Assembly (NCBI GenBank): GCA_003290165.1
Contig: QNQO01005814.1
Span: 1 to 64,000, forward strand
Direction: 5' to 3'
DNA: 64,000 nucleotides
Source: Berberis thunbergii
Lineage: Eukaryota > Streptophyta > Magnoliopsida > Ranunculales > Berberidaceae
The position numbers were made by a program, and so were the translations under genes. This document shows, one piece after another, positions 36,316 to 47,165 of this stretch (within the stretch, counting starts at the first letter, position 1; every line of letters begins with the position of its first letter). The notes under the pieces are model-generated. The model ran no database searches and had not been told where the DNA came from. It saw nothing but the letters and a program-made list of their open reading frames with translations.

Positions 36316-37708
36316 ACATCTCTAGATAGAGAGGAACTGCAGATTATTTCAGTCCAAAGTTAGAGCAGCTATTGAAGTGGTGACCAAGATAATTGAAGAT
36401 GTCAGGTTACGTGTTTCAGTCCTGGACCTTCAAGTAGAAGATAATGCTGACAATAGGTTTTTTTTTTACAAATGGAGACTTGAAGTACAGTTCAATTTCC
36501 GCACCACCACTCTGCATGCATGGCAGCGGCCTGAACAAGGTTGGTTTAAAGTAAATTCGGATGGCTCACTGACAGGAACTAGAGGGGGTTACGGATCACT
36601 GATTAGGGACCATGATGGATTGGTGGTGGCAGGTGGGGCAGGGAGTCAAAGAGCACAAACAGTCCTTCTTCATGAGCTACAGGGGATTAAATTGGGAATC
36701 AAGTTAGCGCAGAGACATGGCCTCCACAAAGTGGAGTTTAGTATGGACTCCAGTATTGCTTTTAAGTACCTCACTACTGACAGAGCTCCTCTATGGTGAT
36801 GCAGGAGGATCTGAGTCAGATGATGCTGAGCTGTCAGATAACCCGTTATTAGCACTAAGATATCTCAAATTAGCAGATCAGCGCAAGAATGGCAGGAAAT
36901 CATAATTCAATTTCAAATTTGGCAATTTAGGGTGCGTTTTAGTATTTTGGCCATAACTTTGGCTACAAGTATCAGAATCGTGCAAACGACCCCAATTCGG
37001 AAAGCTCTTTTCAACACGCACATCGTGCTCAGTGAGATATGCTCGTTACACATCTTTTAAAATCCAAAATCCACCATTTCCCCTTTCGAATCCACAAATT
37101 TAGTAATTTATTTCCCTTTATAGTAATATTTCAATTATTGTTTAGGAAGTGATTCTGAACCCAATTTGGGCCAAATTTCTGGCAGTATATTTATTTTATT
37201 ACGTACTTTGTTTTAGCATGATTATTGGGGCGTTTCCATTTTTGGTAAAATTCCAATATTGATGAAATTTACTATAAAGCCCGGCTTGTGGGTTGATTTT
37301 AGAGATACCTTTGATTTGAGTAATTTGATTAAACATTAGAGTTATTTCCTCTATGTTTTTGGGCGAATCTCTTGTATCCTTCCTTGTGACTTGTCTGTTG
37401 AACTAGCCCGCAGGATAATCACTATTCTGCCCGGCGTCACATGGGAATCAATTCATACAACTAGAAGGATCAAGGAGGCAATCAAGAAGTTTGAGGGATG
37501 CAAGATCGTGCATGTAGTTCGGGAAACAAACCAGGCAGCGGATAAACTAGCAAAGCTATTACCTAACAATGAGTTTATTGAGATCATTCCAAGTTCATTT
37601 GCGGAAGATATTAAGAAAATTATATTGATGATGCTAGAGGTAGGAAATATACACGAATGTAACCAATCTGTTCCTATCTTTTTTCAGTGGTCTGGGGAGC
37701 CCATATAA
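36316..37708 (+). pseudogene. LINE ORF2: C-terminal RNase H, split by an insert
   Basis: The first half (36377-36800) reads WFKVNSDGSLTGTRGGYG with the first catalytic Asp, LLHELQGIKLG with the Glu, and FSMDSSIAFKYL with the second Asp. It breaks off near 36800. The second half (37410-37708) reads RRIITILPGVTWESIH and VVRETNQAADKLAKL with the last Asp. This is the plant-type RNase H found at the end of many plant L1 ORF2 proteins. All four acidic positions are present across the two pieces, but the 0.6 kb insert inactivates the gene. Confidence 0.85.
36807..37409. mobile_element. Insert of about 0.6 kb within the LINE RNase H
   Basis: The RNase H coding sequence stops near 36800 and resumes near 37410. 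The 6-mer GCAGGA occurs at both edges (36801-36806 and 37410-37415), a possible target duplication. Text such as GGCCATAACTTTGGCTACA and an internal TATA-like stretch resemble a gypsy LTR, but the ends are not TG...CA. I cannot assign it to a class. Confidence 0.45.
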
Positions 37709-37727
37709 ACCCCCACGCTTGCTTTTC

Positions 37728-37738
37728 AAAAAAAAAAA
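37728..37738 (+). repeat. Poly(A) tail of the LINE
   Basis: An A11 run directly before the right copy of the target duplication. It marks the 3' end. Confidence 0.85.
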
Positions 37739-40405
37739 CATTTTTGAAGATTTTTTCAATGAAACTAATCATTAGTACAAACGCTTAAAATTTTAAATAT
37801 GCATTTCACACTATATGAATTTTAGGTTGGAGATTGGTGTTATAGTGTTATAATCTAATAAATTAAATCTATATAACAAATCAGATTGGTGTATTAGGTT
37901 GGAGATTAAAGACGACTGAGATTTACCCAAACAAAAATATCTAACATAACACATAAAGGAAGGTGGGAGGTGTTTGGAAAAAATTTATGTTCACATAGGA
38001 CTGAAATACCCCTAGCCAAAGTTTAAAATTCTTCTCCTATCAAAGAATTTTGAGTGTCGAAGGCATGAGGAATACCCCAGTTTATATTACAATTCAGAAT
38101 GTTGTTTGGAGTTGGAGATAAAAGACGCTTAGGATTGAAAGTTGCAGAAGATATTGATGGTGAAGATTAATTATCAACATTGACATGTTTGTAAATAAGT
38201 TGCAAGGAGAAAGGCAAAGGAAATGAATAAAAAAATGAAAAAGTTTGTTGAATGCATATGTGGTAGAGAGACAACATTGTGTTTTTTAAATGAAAATCGT
38301 AATAATTATCTACTTAGTTGTCAGATTTAGTAAACTTGGTATGGTGAAAATGCATTTTTGAAGATCTTTCCTATGAAACCAATCATTAATACAAAAGCTT
38401 AAAGTTTTAATTATGCATTTAGGTTGGAGAGTGGTATTATAATCTAATAAATTAAATTTATATTACAATTTAGAGTGGTGTCTTACTATTCATTGTTGAC
38501 TAGGACAAACTAAGAATTGGAGATAAAAGATAGCTAGGATTGAAAATTGTGAAATTGGTTGAGGGCTGAGATTCAATTCCAATGATAGCATGTTTGTAAA
38601 TATAAAACACGTAGCTTGCACCTTGTTGATAGGTTATGGGATTTTATAAAAACCCAACTCGCTTTCCAAAATGTATAACATGTAGAAGAGCAAAGAAAAT
38701 TAAAAAATTCTGTTTTTTTCGCTCAAAATTAAAATTATCTGCTTGACTGTCGGATTTTAGTAAACTTTATATCGTTATAATGCAATTTTTTAAGATCTTT
38801 GCAACAAAACAAATAATCAATACAAGTATTTAAGTTTTAAAATTTTTGCATTTTACATAGTATGCATTTAAAAAATAAATCTATTACATTTCATGCCGAG
38901 AGTATTTTTAGTATTTTTCAAATGAATTAGAAGGGTTTCTCAAGGCATATTCAAATAAAGAACTTGAACTTGAAACTTTTTTGTTTCATATTATAAAACA
39001 TTTAACAAATTTTGACCCATAATATCACGACACGCTTTAACAAATGGTTGGAGATAAAAGACGGTTAGGATTGAATGTTGCGAAAGATATTGATGCTAGA
39101 GATAAATTATCAACAATGACATTTTTGTAAATAAGTTGTAAGGAGAACGGCAAAGGAAATGAATAAAAAAATTAAAAAGTTTGTCAAATGCATGTGGCAG
39201 AGAGTAAAATTTGTGTTTTTTAAATAAAAATCGTCATAACTATCTACTTAGTTGTCTGCATTTATTAAACTTAGTGTAGTTGAAATGCATTTTTGAAGAA
39301 CTTTCATATGAAACCATTCATTAATACAAATGCTTAAGGTTTTAAATATGCATTTCATGCCATATGCATTTTAGGTTGGAGAATGGTGTTATAATCTAAT
39401 AAATTAAATCTATAGAACAAATCAGAATGGTGTTTTAGGTTGGAGATAAAAGACGACTTTGATTTACCCAAATAGAAAGATCTACCGGATCACATAGAGG
39501 GTTGAGAGGGTGTTTGGCTGAAATTTATGTACGCATGAGGCTGAAATACCCTTGGCCAAAGTTAAAAATTCTCCTATATTGTCAAAGATTTTGAGTGCCG
39601 AACGCACGGGGAATAGCCTAGTTTATTCATAATGGTGTATGTGGTGGGAGATAAAATATGGTTAGGATTGAAAGTTGCGGAAGATATTGATGGTAAAGAT
39701 TTATTATCAACAATGACATGTTTGTTAATGAGTTGAAAGGAGAAGGCAAAGGAAATGAATAAAAAATTGAAAAAGTTTGTCAAATGCATATATGGTAGAG
39801 AGATAAAATTTGGTATGTTTTTTAATGAAAATTGTCAGAACTATCTACTTAGTTGTCGAATTTTAGGAAACTTAGTATGGCTGAAATGCATTTTTGAAAA
39901 TCTTTCCTATGAAACCAATCATTAATACAAACACATAAAGTTGTAGTTATGCATTTTAGGTTGGAGAATTGTGTTATAATCTAATAAATTATATCTATCT
40001 AACAAATCATAATGGTGTTTTAGGTTGGAGATAAAAGACGACTTTGATTTATCCAAATATAAAGATCTAACAGATACATAGAAGGGGTGGGAGGGTGTTT
40101 GGCTGAAATTTTTGTTCGCATAAGACTGACCCCCTGAGCAAAGTTGAAAATTCTTCCCCTGTCAAAGAATTTGAGTGTTGAAGGCAAGGGGAATACCTTA
40201 GTCTATATAACGAATCAGAATGGTGTTTTACGTTGGAGATAAAAAACGGCTGAGATTTATCCAAACATAAAGATCTGACAGATCACATAGAGGGAAAAGG
40301 GAAGGTGTTTAGCTGAAACTTATGTTCGCAGAGGACTTAAATACCTCTGACCAAACTTGAAAATTTTCCTCTTATCACACACATTTTCCTATCCAAAATC
40401 AAAGC
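37738..40405 (+). repeat. Tandem array of Helitron-like monomers, segment 2
   Basis: Continues segment 1. The phrase AGGATTGAAAGTTGC or a variant recurs near 38135, 38536, 39068 and 39663, and TTTTTGAAGATCTTT near 38350, 39285 and 39885. TCTATATAAC starts lie at 37868 and 40202. Ends GGGAATA(C/G)C-CTAG lie near 38075 (CCCAG variant), 39617 and 40200. At 40197-40211 an end (TACCTTAG) abuts a start (TCTATATAAC). One unit near 38135-38536 is shortened to about 400 bp. Short reverse-strand frames at 39574-39789 and 40067-40264 are not genes. Confidence 0.6.
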
Positions 40406-40960
40406 TGATGCGTCCAAAAATTGTCCTCCTATAAGTTTGACCTGCAAAACAGATGTTAGACTGCCAAAGACCACATTTTTGGTAGTCAAAAGCACTATAA
40501 TGCTTAAGTCAACAACTATGTTTGAAATAGGAAGTAAATCTAGACAAAACTCAGTTAAAGTTGCATACATGTGTCGAATCTTCCTTTTACCTTTTATAAT
40601 GGTCGAGGTTAATTCTCTGGAGGATTTAAGCATGTGAGGTACAACGGAAAGAGATGTTTTTCCTAACAGTCTCTTCCTTAATAAAGATGTGCCCACGGAG
40701 GCGTAACTCCTTCCACGACTCTTTTAGTGCAGTGTTCATCTTCTTTATGAGAGAACTCGTGTCGGGCCTAGATTCAGGCTTAGATTCGTTCGGGCTTTAT
40801 TTATATCTTCTCATTAGTTGGCCTTGTCTAGGCCTTTGTGATTGACTTTATTCTTCTTGGGTTTTATGAGTTGGCCCAACAGATTGTACACCATATCCTC
40901 TTGATGGATTTTTTGCTACGTGTACGGCTGTGATGATCAGTCTATTTTGATGTATCATCA
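40406..40960 (-). repeat. 3' LTR of family B
   Basis: 555 bp. On the reverse strand it runs TGATGATACATC to TTTGGACGCATCA. It aligns along its length with 55747-56316, including GCAAAACAGATGTTAGACTGC, here abbreviated to the first 20 bases GCAAAACAGATGTTAGACTG. Confidence 0.85.
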
Positions 40961-41186
40961 GCTACTCCCTATTTTAGTTAGTGGGTATGCTGACGTGGCC
41001 ACTAACTTTGTGATGGTTTACCTTTCAATTCCATCATTGCCTTGTATTTAATGTTGTCAAGAACTTTTCGCAGTTGGTGTCTTGATTATTTGCTGGCCCG
41101 TTTGTTTTTGTGCATATTTTTAGAATTTCACATAGCCATCATATCTCACACGTTATCCCATGAGCTGTCCCTTCATTGCTCGGCTC

Positions 41187-41194
41187 TATAAAAG
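41187..41194 (+). promoter_or_regulatory. TATA box of the family B antisense gene
   Basis: TATAAAAG in the context GGCTCTATAAAAGG, 110 nt before the ATG at 41297, with a T- and C-rich leader containing TTAGGGTTCG between. It lies outside the LTR and points away from it, so it is separate from the LTR promoter. Confidence 0.6.
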
Positions 41195-41296
41195 GAGATG
41201 TAACGAATTTGTTTTCCCTATTTACGCTAACTTTGAAATTAGGGTTCGTTCATTTCTTTTCATTATCAATTTTCTTTGCTCATCTGTTCCTTAACG

Positions 41297-43617
41297 ATGT
41301 CCTTTGGTGATAAACTAAGCGGTAAGTCGCTAGCTATATGTGAGGCTAATCTTTTCCCCAAGAGAAATTCTCAGACAACGCAGGACAGTCTTTGTTCTGA
41401 TTATAATTTGTTGCACGAACTCAAGATTATCCTACCTAAACAGGATGATAGTCCTTGTAATCCAAAGGCTGGATACATCGCATTGTATCTGTGCATGTTT
41501 TTTATGGCTTTCGGTTCCCAGTTCCAGAGCTGTTCTGGTAGTATCTGAACTTCTAGGGCATTCCTCTTGCCAAAATGGGTCCTAATGGTTGGAAAGTAAT
41601 GGTTTCTTTTTACGCGAGGGCTATTATGTCTGACATTCCTATGACTGTAAGGGTTTTGCATTCAATGGTTAGTTTGTTGGTGAACAGGGATATTTGCTTC
41701 ATCTGTTTTCCTGTTTGCTTCAAGAAACTTAATGATGACATCCGCAATTGGTCAAGGTCTTAGTTTTATACTTCTGTGAACTTTGGCTACTTCCAACTGC
41801 AATGTCATTTGATTTTTCTATCATTCTGAGTTTCCAATAAATGGAAGAATCTTTAGTTAACTGATGAAGAGGAGAGGATCAATGACCGATTCTTGAAGTT
41901 TCACCAGTTTCCTATGGTGGCATTTCTTTTCGAGGGCATCCTTGAGCGTAGTGGTTTGTACACTATGAATGAAGTAGATCGAATTTTGTTTATTGAGTCT
42001 CGTGCTAAGGCCATTGCTACTCGCGCTACTCATAATGGCATTAGTGATGCTAGCATTGATTGGGAAGTGAGTTCGGACAGATGTGTAATGGATCACAATG
42101 CTCCTGTTAATGTCACAGTTTCGACTACTAGAAAAAGAAAGTTTGAGATGTCCATGAGTCTATCGAGGCGACTGCCGATAGATCCTGGTCAAATTCCAAG
42201 GAAGAAACAACTTTCTACTCATGATTCTGCATCTCATTCGAATTCTGTTTAGGGTGTTACGGAGGCTACCTCTCACACAAGGTCTTCCCATGAAGATGTT
42301 GTAAAAAGGGATCACGAATCTCTTGAAGAGGCTGAGGAACTGAGGCTGGTGTTAGAGAGGGGCAAGAAGGAAACTACTCGTTTGTTGGACGATAATGAAA
42401 AAAGGTTTTTTTTTTTGCTTATGGTGTCTCGGACATTGATGAGTTGTTTAATGATGATCCTCGTGTTATCAATGATAACATGCTTCAGCTAGCGGTGGAG
42501 CAGTCTAGAGACGTTGGTGGTGGTAAGAGTTTCGAGTTTCACTCTTCTCCTTCTTCTTTTATTAACATCACCGAAGCGATCGAGTTCTTAGTTTTTTCTC
42601 CTGTCCGTTTGGATTCTCCTACTCCCACTGTCACTGCTAGTCCTACTCCTGCCATGGTTGCTTTTCGGCGGAAGGGTAAAAGCAGTTTTTTCGTTGTTAC
42701 TACTATTCCTTCCACCTTTTCGGTTGTTAGGGGTGGTTCTTCAATGCTTTTGGATCCTCTTGTTCTTCATCCACGGGTTGGTTGGATTGAGCCTGGCCCA
42801 AAAGATATATGTATCAAGTCGAATGGCAAGTTTTACTGGTTCACTGAGCATGATGTCCAAGACGGTGCACGCAGGTTGATAAACGAGTGGTTTAGGCAAT
42901 TAGTGGAAATGCCTTCGATGCCTTTACAAGATCCATTTGATCACCGTGATCATGGTCTTGAACAAATAATAGACGAGATGAATCATCTCGCCTATGTAGG
43001 GGTGATGGGATTAGTCTATCAAGTTGGTTGTGATCAAGTGGCTTCTTTGGAGAAGAGGTTGGCGACATTGTTGCTGGTGTTTTCTCATGTTATTTTCCAA
43101 TTCAAAGTGTTGAGAGCACAATGTGCAAAGTCGGAGAAAACTGCAAAGGTTGCTCGACAGTCGTTGATTGAGGCGAAAAGTATGCGAGATAAATCTGTTG
43201 CTGAGCTTGATTTTGAAAGCCAAGTTGGATGGGTTTTGTGCCCATCTATGTGATGTGGAAAAAGAGTTATCCACTAAGTTGGATGGGTCTTGTGCTGAAA
43301 TTGAGCAATCCGTAATTTGTGATATCGTTGAGAGGCGAGTGGAATAGATGACTGTTGCGTTTGCCGAGGTCAAGGCGAATACTTCCGTTATGCTTACCAC
43401 CACTGAGTGGCAGCATGTTGTGGCAAAAAATGAACTCGCTACTGCCAAGGATAAGTTTCGTATTGTCGAAGCCAGAAATTGGAAGCGAGTTGTTGATAGA
43501 CGGATTGAGTTTCTTGACTATATCGAGGGGCTCGACGAGGATTTATCCAGGTACTGTCACTTGGTTGACAAAGCTTTCGAATACGATGGTGTTGAAAAAT
43601 TTGCTCCAGTAGTTTAG
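41297..43617 (+). pseudogene. Antisense gene of family B (Transposase_28-like N-terminus, coiled-coil C-terminus)
   Basis: Transcribed against the element. ATG at 41297 in the context AACGATGTCC starts MSFGDKLSGKSLA. After one frameshift, GIPLAKMGPNGWKVMV (41557-41604) matches GIPLAQLVSNG and GIPHAHLVPNG of the A1 and A2 antisense genes. FYTSVNFGYF and LTDEEERINDRFLKF follow. The frame 42444-43253 has a Ser/Pro/Thr-rich part, then RLINEWFRQLVEMPSMPLQD and SLEKRLATLLLVFSH. The last frame (43348-43617) is coiled-coil-like and ends YCHLVDKAFEYDGVEKFAPV. A stop at 41761 and frameshifts near 42250 and 43255 break it. The family relation to Transposase_28 is by memory; function unknown. Confidence 0.6.
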
Positions 43618-43984
43618 GAGCCATTCTTCCTCTACCCTTAAACGCCCCAAAGTCATTGATTTTTCCCCTTAAAGAGAGGCTTTCGCCTATTCCCGTGAGT
43701 GATGATTTTGTACTTGCCTCGTTTCTTCCCCTACTTCTTCATCTCCTTCTCTGGATGTAATAGAGTAACATTATCAAAGAAATGAACTTTGTGATTTATT
43801 TCCTTTTCAGTTCAGTTGTAGTTGTCTTGGATTTTGCTTTGAATTCTTTTATAGTTGCTTTCATGTTTTGGCTCATCATTCTTCTAGGGATGGGTCAACG
43901 TTATTCTTCTTGATGTGCTGTAAAAAAATATGTTTATTTTTGCTCATAGTTCCTTGAATAATGTTGATATGTTACTCTAATTCT
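43618..43984. other. Short spacer after the family B antisense gene
   Basis: T-rich, with no gene. It probably holds the 3' UTR of the antisense gene. Confidence 0.3.
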
Positions 43985-44835
43985 GACTTCGTTGATTCGA
44001 TGTATCTGTCAACTCGAAGTTTTTGTGTTAAGTCAACTTGTTCGTTGAACTTTTACTTCGTTAACTCGATGTATCGGTCGACTTGAAGTTTTGTGTTAAG
44101 TTGATTGTTCAACTTTTACTTCGTTAACTTGATGTCTCAATCGACTCAAGGTTTTTGTATTAAGTTGGCTCGTTTGGTCAACTTATACTTCGTTAACTTG
44201 ACGTCTCAGTCAAATCAAAGTTTTTGTCTTAAGTTGACTCAGGTGTTCGACTGTTACTTCATTAACACAACATCTCAGTCGACTCAAAGTTTTTGTATTA
44301 AGTTGACTTGGGTGTCCGACTATTGCTTCGTTAACTCGACGTCTCAGTTGACTCGAAGTTTTGTATTAAGTTGACTCGGGTGTCCAAATTTTACTTCGTT
44401 AACTCGACATCTCATTCGACTCGAAGTTTTTGTATTAAGTTGACTCAGGTGTCCAACTTTTACTTTGTTTACTCGACGTTTTAGTCGACTCGAAGTTTTT
44501 GTATTAATTTGACTCTAGTGTCCAACTTTTACTTCGTTAACTCAACGTTTCAGTCGACTCAAAATTATGTATTAAGTTGACTCGGGTGTCCAACTTTTAC
44601 TTCATTAACTCGACGTCTCAGTTGACTCAATGCTTTTGTATTAAGTTGACTCGGGTATTGTATTAAGTTGACTCGGGTATCCAACTTTTACTTCGTTAAC
44701 TCGACGTTTTAGTCGACTACAAATTTTTGTATTAAGTTGACTCCGGTGTCCAACTTTTACTTAGTTAACTCAACGTTTCATTCGACTCAAAGTTTTTGTA
44801 TTAAGTTGACTCCGGTGTCCAACTTTTACTTCGTG
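43985..44835. repeat. Minisatellite of about 69 bp, about 12 copies, in family B
   Basis: The unit contains TTTTGTATTAAGTTGACTCG, GGTGTCCAACTTTTACTTCG and TTAACTCGACGTCTCAGTCG in order. Copies differ mostly by transitions. One copy has an internal 21-bp duplication around 44640-44680. Short open frames across it (44105-44374, 44737-44922) come from the repeat. Confidence 0.9.
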
Positions 44836-44966
44836 GTTGATCAGACCAGAAGTTTATACATATCTAATTTTTGTCTTGATTTCTTGTCATCCATGCAAAA
44901 AATGGCGATTTTGAATTTGTAATCTTATTGATATTCTCTTTTGGATGTTTTCACCAGCCCTAACTG

Positions 44967-45368
44967 TTAAAGCATTAGTGCTGGTTCGAAGTGCGATTTG
45001 TTTTGTCTCTCTTTGCTTGATGTCGGTCCTTGTATTAGAGATTGATGTTTTTGTTGTTTTGTCTTTCTTTTCTTGATGTCGATCCTCGTATTAGATATTG
45101 ATGTTTTTGTTACTTTGTCTTCCTTTGTAGTGTTGGTTTGTCCGATCATGTTCACATCATCACCAAACTGTCCGATCATGCTTTTGTCAACGCAAAACTG
45201 TCCGATCATGCTCACATCAGCACCGAATTGTCCAATCATACTCACATCAGTACCAAATTGTCCAATCATGCTAATGCTAGTTTCTTGTTTGGTGTCAACC
45301 GCCGAGGTTCGATCGAGTCCAGTGCTGCCAATTTTGTCGTTAGTGATTCGGGTCAAGCTTGCATCCAT
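44967..45368 (-). repeat. Coding-like repeats downstream of gag in family B
   Basis: Five units of 30 bp (about 45135-45285) read TGTCCGATCATGCTCACATC on the plus strand and encode the 10-residue unit SMIGQFGADV on the reverse, element-sense strand. A second repeat of about 65 bp (TTGATGTTTTTGTTGTTTTG and flanks) occurs two to three times at 44995-45120. The reverse-strand frame is open for 133 codons and lies after the gag zinc knuckle, so it could be a gag C-terminal extension. It may equally be open because of the repeat. Confidence 0.6.
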
Positions 45369-45399
45369 TCGTAAAATGGCATGTCTGGTTTTGTTAGTA

Positions 45400-46399
45400 T
45401 TCTTGTTATGATATAAATCAGTTCGAGTGGGAAGTTTTCTTGGATGCTTCTTCTATTAGGTTGATTGTTTTGCTTCCTATGGTTATGCAATATAGGGCGT
45501 ATATTAGCTCTCTGAGTTGTTCTTTTGATCTCGTAGTGTTATCTGTTTTCTCCTTCCATTTGAGTTGTTTATCTGGCATTCCGATGAACTAGTCGAGTCA
45601 TCTTTTTTGAACCCAATGCTCGATTTCGTCTTTTAGATTGTAGCAGTTTTCGGTATTGTGCCCATGATCCTTATGGAAGGAACAATATTATTTCTATCTC
45701 TTCCTTCCGGGTCTCCTCTCATCCTAAGAGGTCAATTGATGTTATCCCATTTTGTATGTGCTTCAGTATATTGCCTCGACTTGTGTTCAGGGTTGTAAAT
45801 GGTTTGTATGTCTTCTTCATCACACTTGTTACTCGCTCGTGTTTGGGTCTTGTTGACTGTAATTTCATCGGAATCAATCATTCCGATGTTTCTTCAATTG
45901 GATGTTATCCTCCCGTTGTCTGTTATCCCGTCTCATTTCTTCTTTTCTCTCCCGTTTCCTTGAAATACTTTATCTTTTTTGGTCATTTTTCCTCTTGGCC
46001 TCCTTCATCTCCTCGAGATAAATGTGTTTGTGAGTCGTTTTCAATAAAACGTCCATGCCTTTTGGAGGCTCCAGGTTAAGGGCATAAAAAAGGGGCCTCT
46101 CTACAGTTCAGCATTGAAGGTCGCAAGGGCAGTGTCGCGCTACATCCATCGATCATTATCAGTTCATTGGTGAAACGAGTAACGTATTCCCGTATTGTTT
46201 CCTTGGGCTTTTGCTTGATATGAAGGAGGTAGTGTGGTCCTTTCCCCATCCTCTAGCTCTCGATGAATCTGGTGATAAAAGTGGTGGCTAACACTTGGAA
46301 ATAGTCTATCGACCTCGGTGGTAGGCTATTGAACCAATTCATCATTGTAGAGGTCAGGCTGGTCAGAAATGTTTTGCATAGGATCGAATCCGTGGTTTA
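45400..46399 (-). pseudogene. Gag of family B, C-terminal half
   Basis: Reading downward from 46399: ILCKTFLTSLTS, WFNSLPPRSIDYFQVL, TTFITRFI and KQKPKETIREYVTRF are gag core motifs. The zinc-knuckle-like YCSFHKDHGHNTENCYNLKD lies at about 45600-45665, followed by EIEHWV. The coding sequence then runs on to about 45400 (ELIYALYCITIGSKTINLIE), where comparable elements have INVIFGG-type text before protease. No protease follows. The N-terminal half lies beyond A2 at 55045-55735. Confidence 0.75.
46395..46399 (+). repeat. Left target duplication of A2
   Basis: GTTTA here and GTTTT at 55045-55049 agree at four of five positions. Family B gag reads across the point when A2 is ignored, which supports the site. 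Confidence 0.55.
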
Positions 46400-47091
46400 T
46401 GATGATACACCAAAATGACCTCTCTTTTACACCTTACAAGTGTCATGATGATCTCGAGAAATAACAAACCTAAGCGTTAGCCCAGCCTGATCTGGCCCAA
46501 GCGGGTTAAGGCCCGCTCAATGTAGTCTGCTAGACAGACCCAAAGCATCACAGCCTGCTAAGCCCACGTGTCTCACGGCTATCTTTAATACCCACGTATC
46601 TCACGGCTGTCTTTAATACCCGTAAGCCCTACTAAGGCAAGTATCTCGAGGATCAGTTTTGGACAGGCAAGACAACAACACTTTTTGCTTCCAACTAGGA
46701 AGCAAATACCAGAATATACGTCACAGATGGAAACTTTTATCTATGGATGACACTTTATTGGGAATTATCTCCCGCGTATGTAGGAGCACAAGTCTAATAG
46801 GGAAACTTCCCTCAACAGCACAAATCCTAATTAGATAAGGATCTCCATGAAGATATTCTTCCCTAAACTACACCACCGATGGCATGGTCAAACCAGGATT
46901 CCAGTAGTATAAATAAGACATTAAGGCTGGTAAGCTAAGGTACACTACAAATTATTTGTTTACAACATTACGCCTTCCTCATATCCCTATCTGACTTTAG
47001 CATCGGAGTGTCATCGGCCACCACAACAGTGGTTCGTGGCTCACGTGTGTTCCTTGTGCAGATTAGCAGAGAGCGAAAATTAACTGCATCA
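46400..47091 (+). repeat. 5' LTR of A2
   Basis: 692 bp from TGATGATACACC to AACTGCATCA. A TATA box, TATAAATA, lies near 46908. It holds a 28-bp tandem duplication (46563-46590 and 46591-46618) that its partner LTR at 54394 lacks. Confidence 0.85.
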
Positions 47092-47094
47092 GTG

Positions 47095-47101
47095 TGGCGC
47101 C
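47095..47101 (+). promoter_or_regulatory. Primer-binding site of A2
   Basis: TGGCGCC, after a GTG spacer from the LTR end. It is shorter than in A1 because the following bases read TTCT. Confidence 0.45.
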
Positions 47102-47165
47102 TTCTATGGGGACGACAAAGTTCCTAACCAATCACTAGCATCATCTCTCTTCAGAACACAAAAAA

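Noticed and set aside
40337..40696. 119-codon reverse-strand frame across the 3' LTR of family B
   Set aside because: It lies in LTR sequence and crosses its edge; no domain is visible.
41276..43617. Ordinary host gene next to a transposon
   Set aside because: It lies between family B gag and its 3' LTR, and the same gene type occupies the same place in family A.
43985..44835. CRISPR-like regular repeat
   Set aside because: Units are contiguous 69-bp tandem copies without unique spacers, inside a plant retrotransposon.
45073..45411. Plus-strand frames of 112 and 78 codons with repeats
   Set aside because: The 30-bp unit length is a multiple of three, so several frames stay open; the element-sense frame is the more plausible one.
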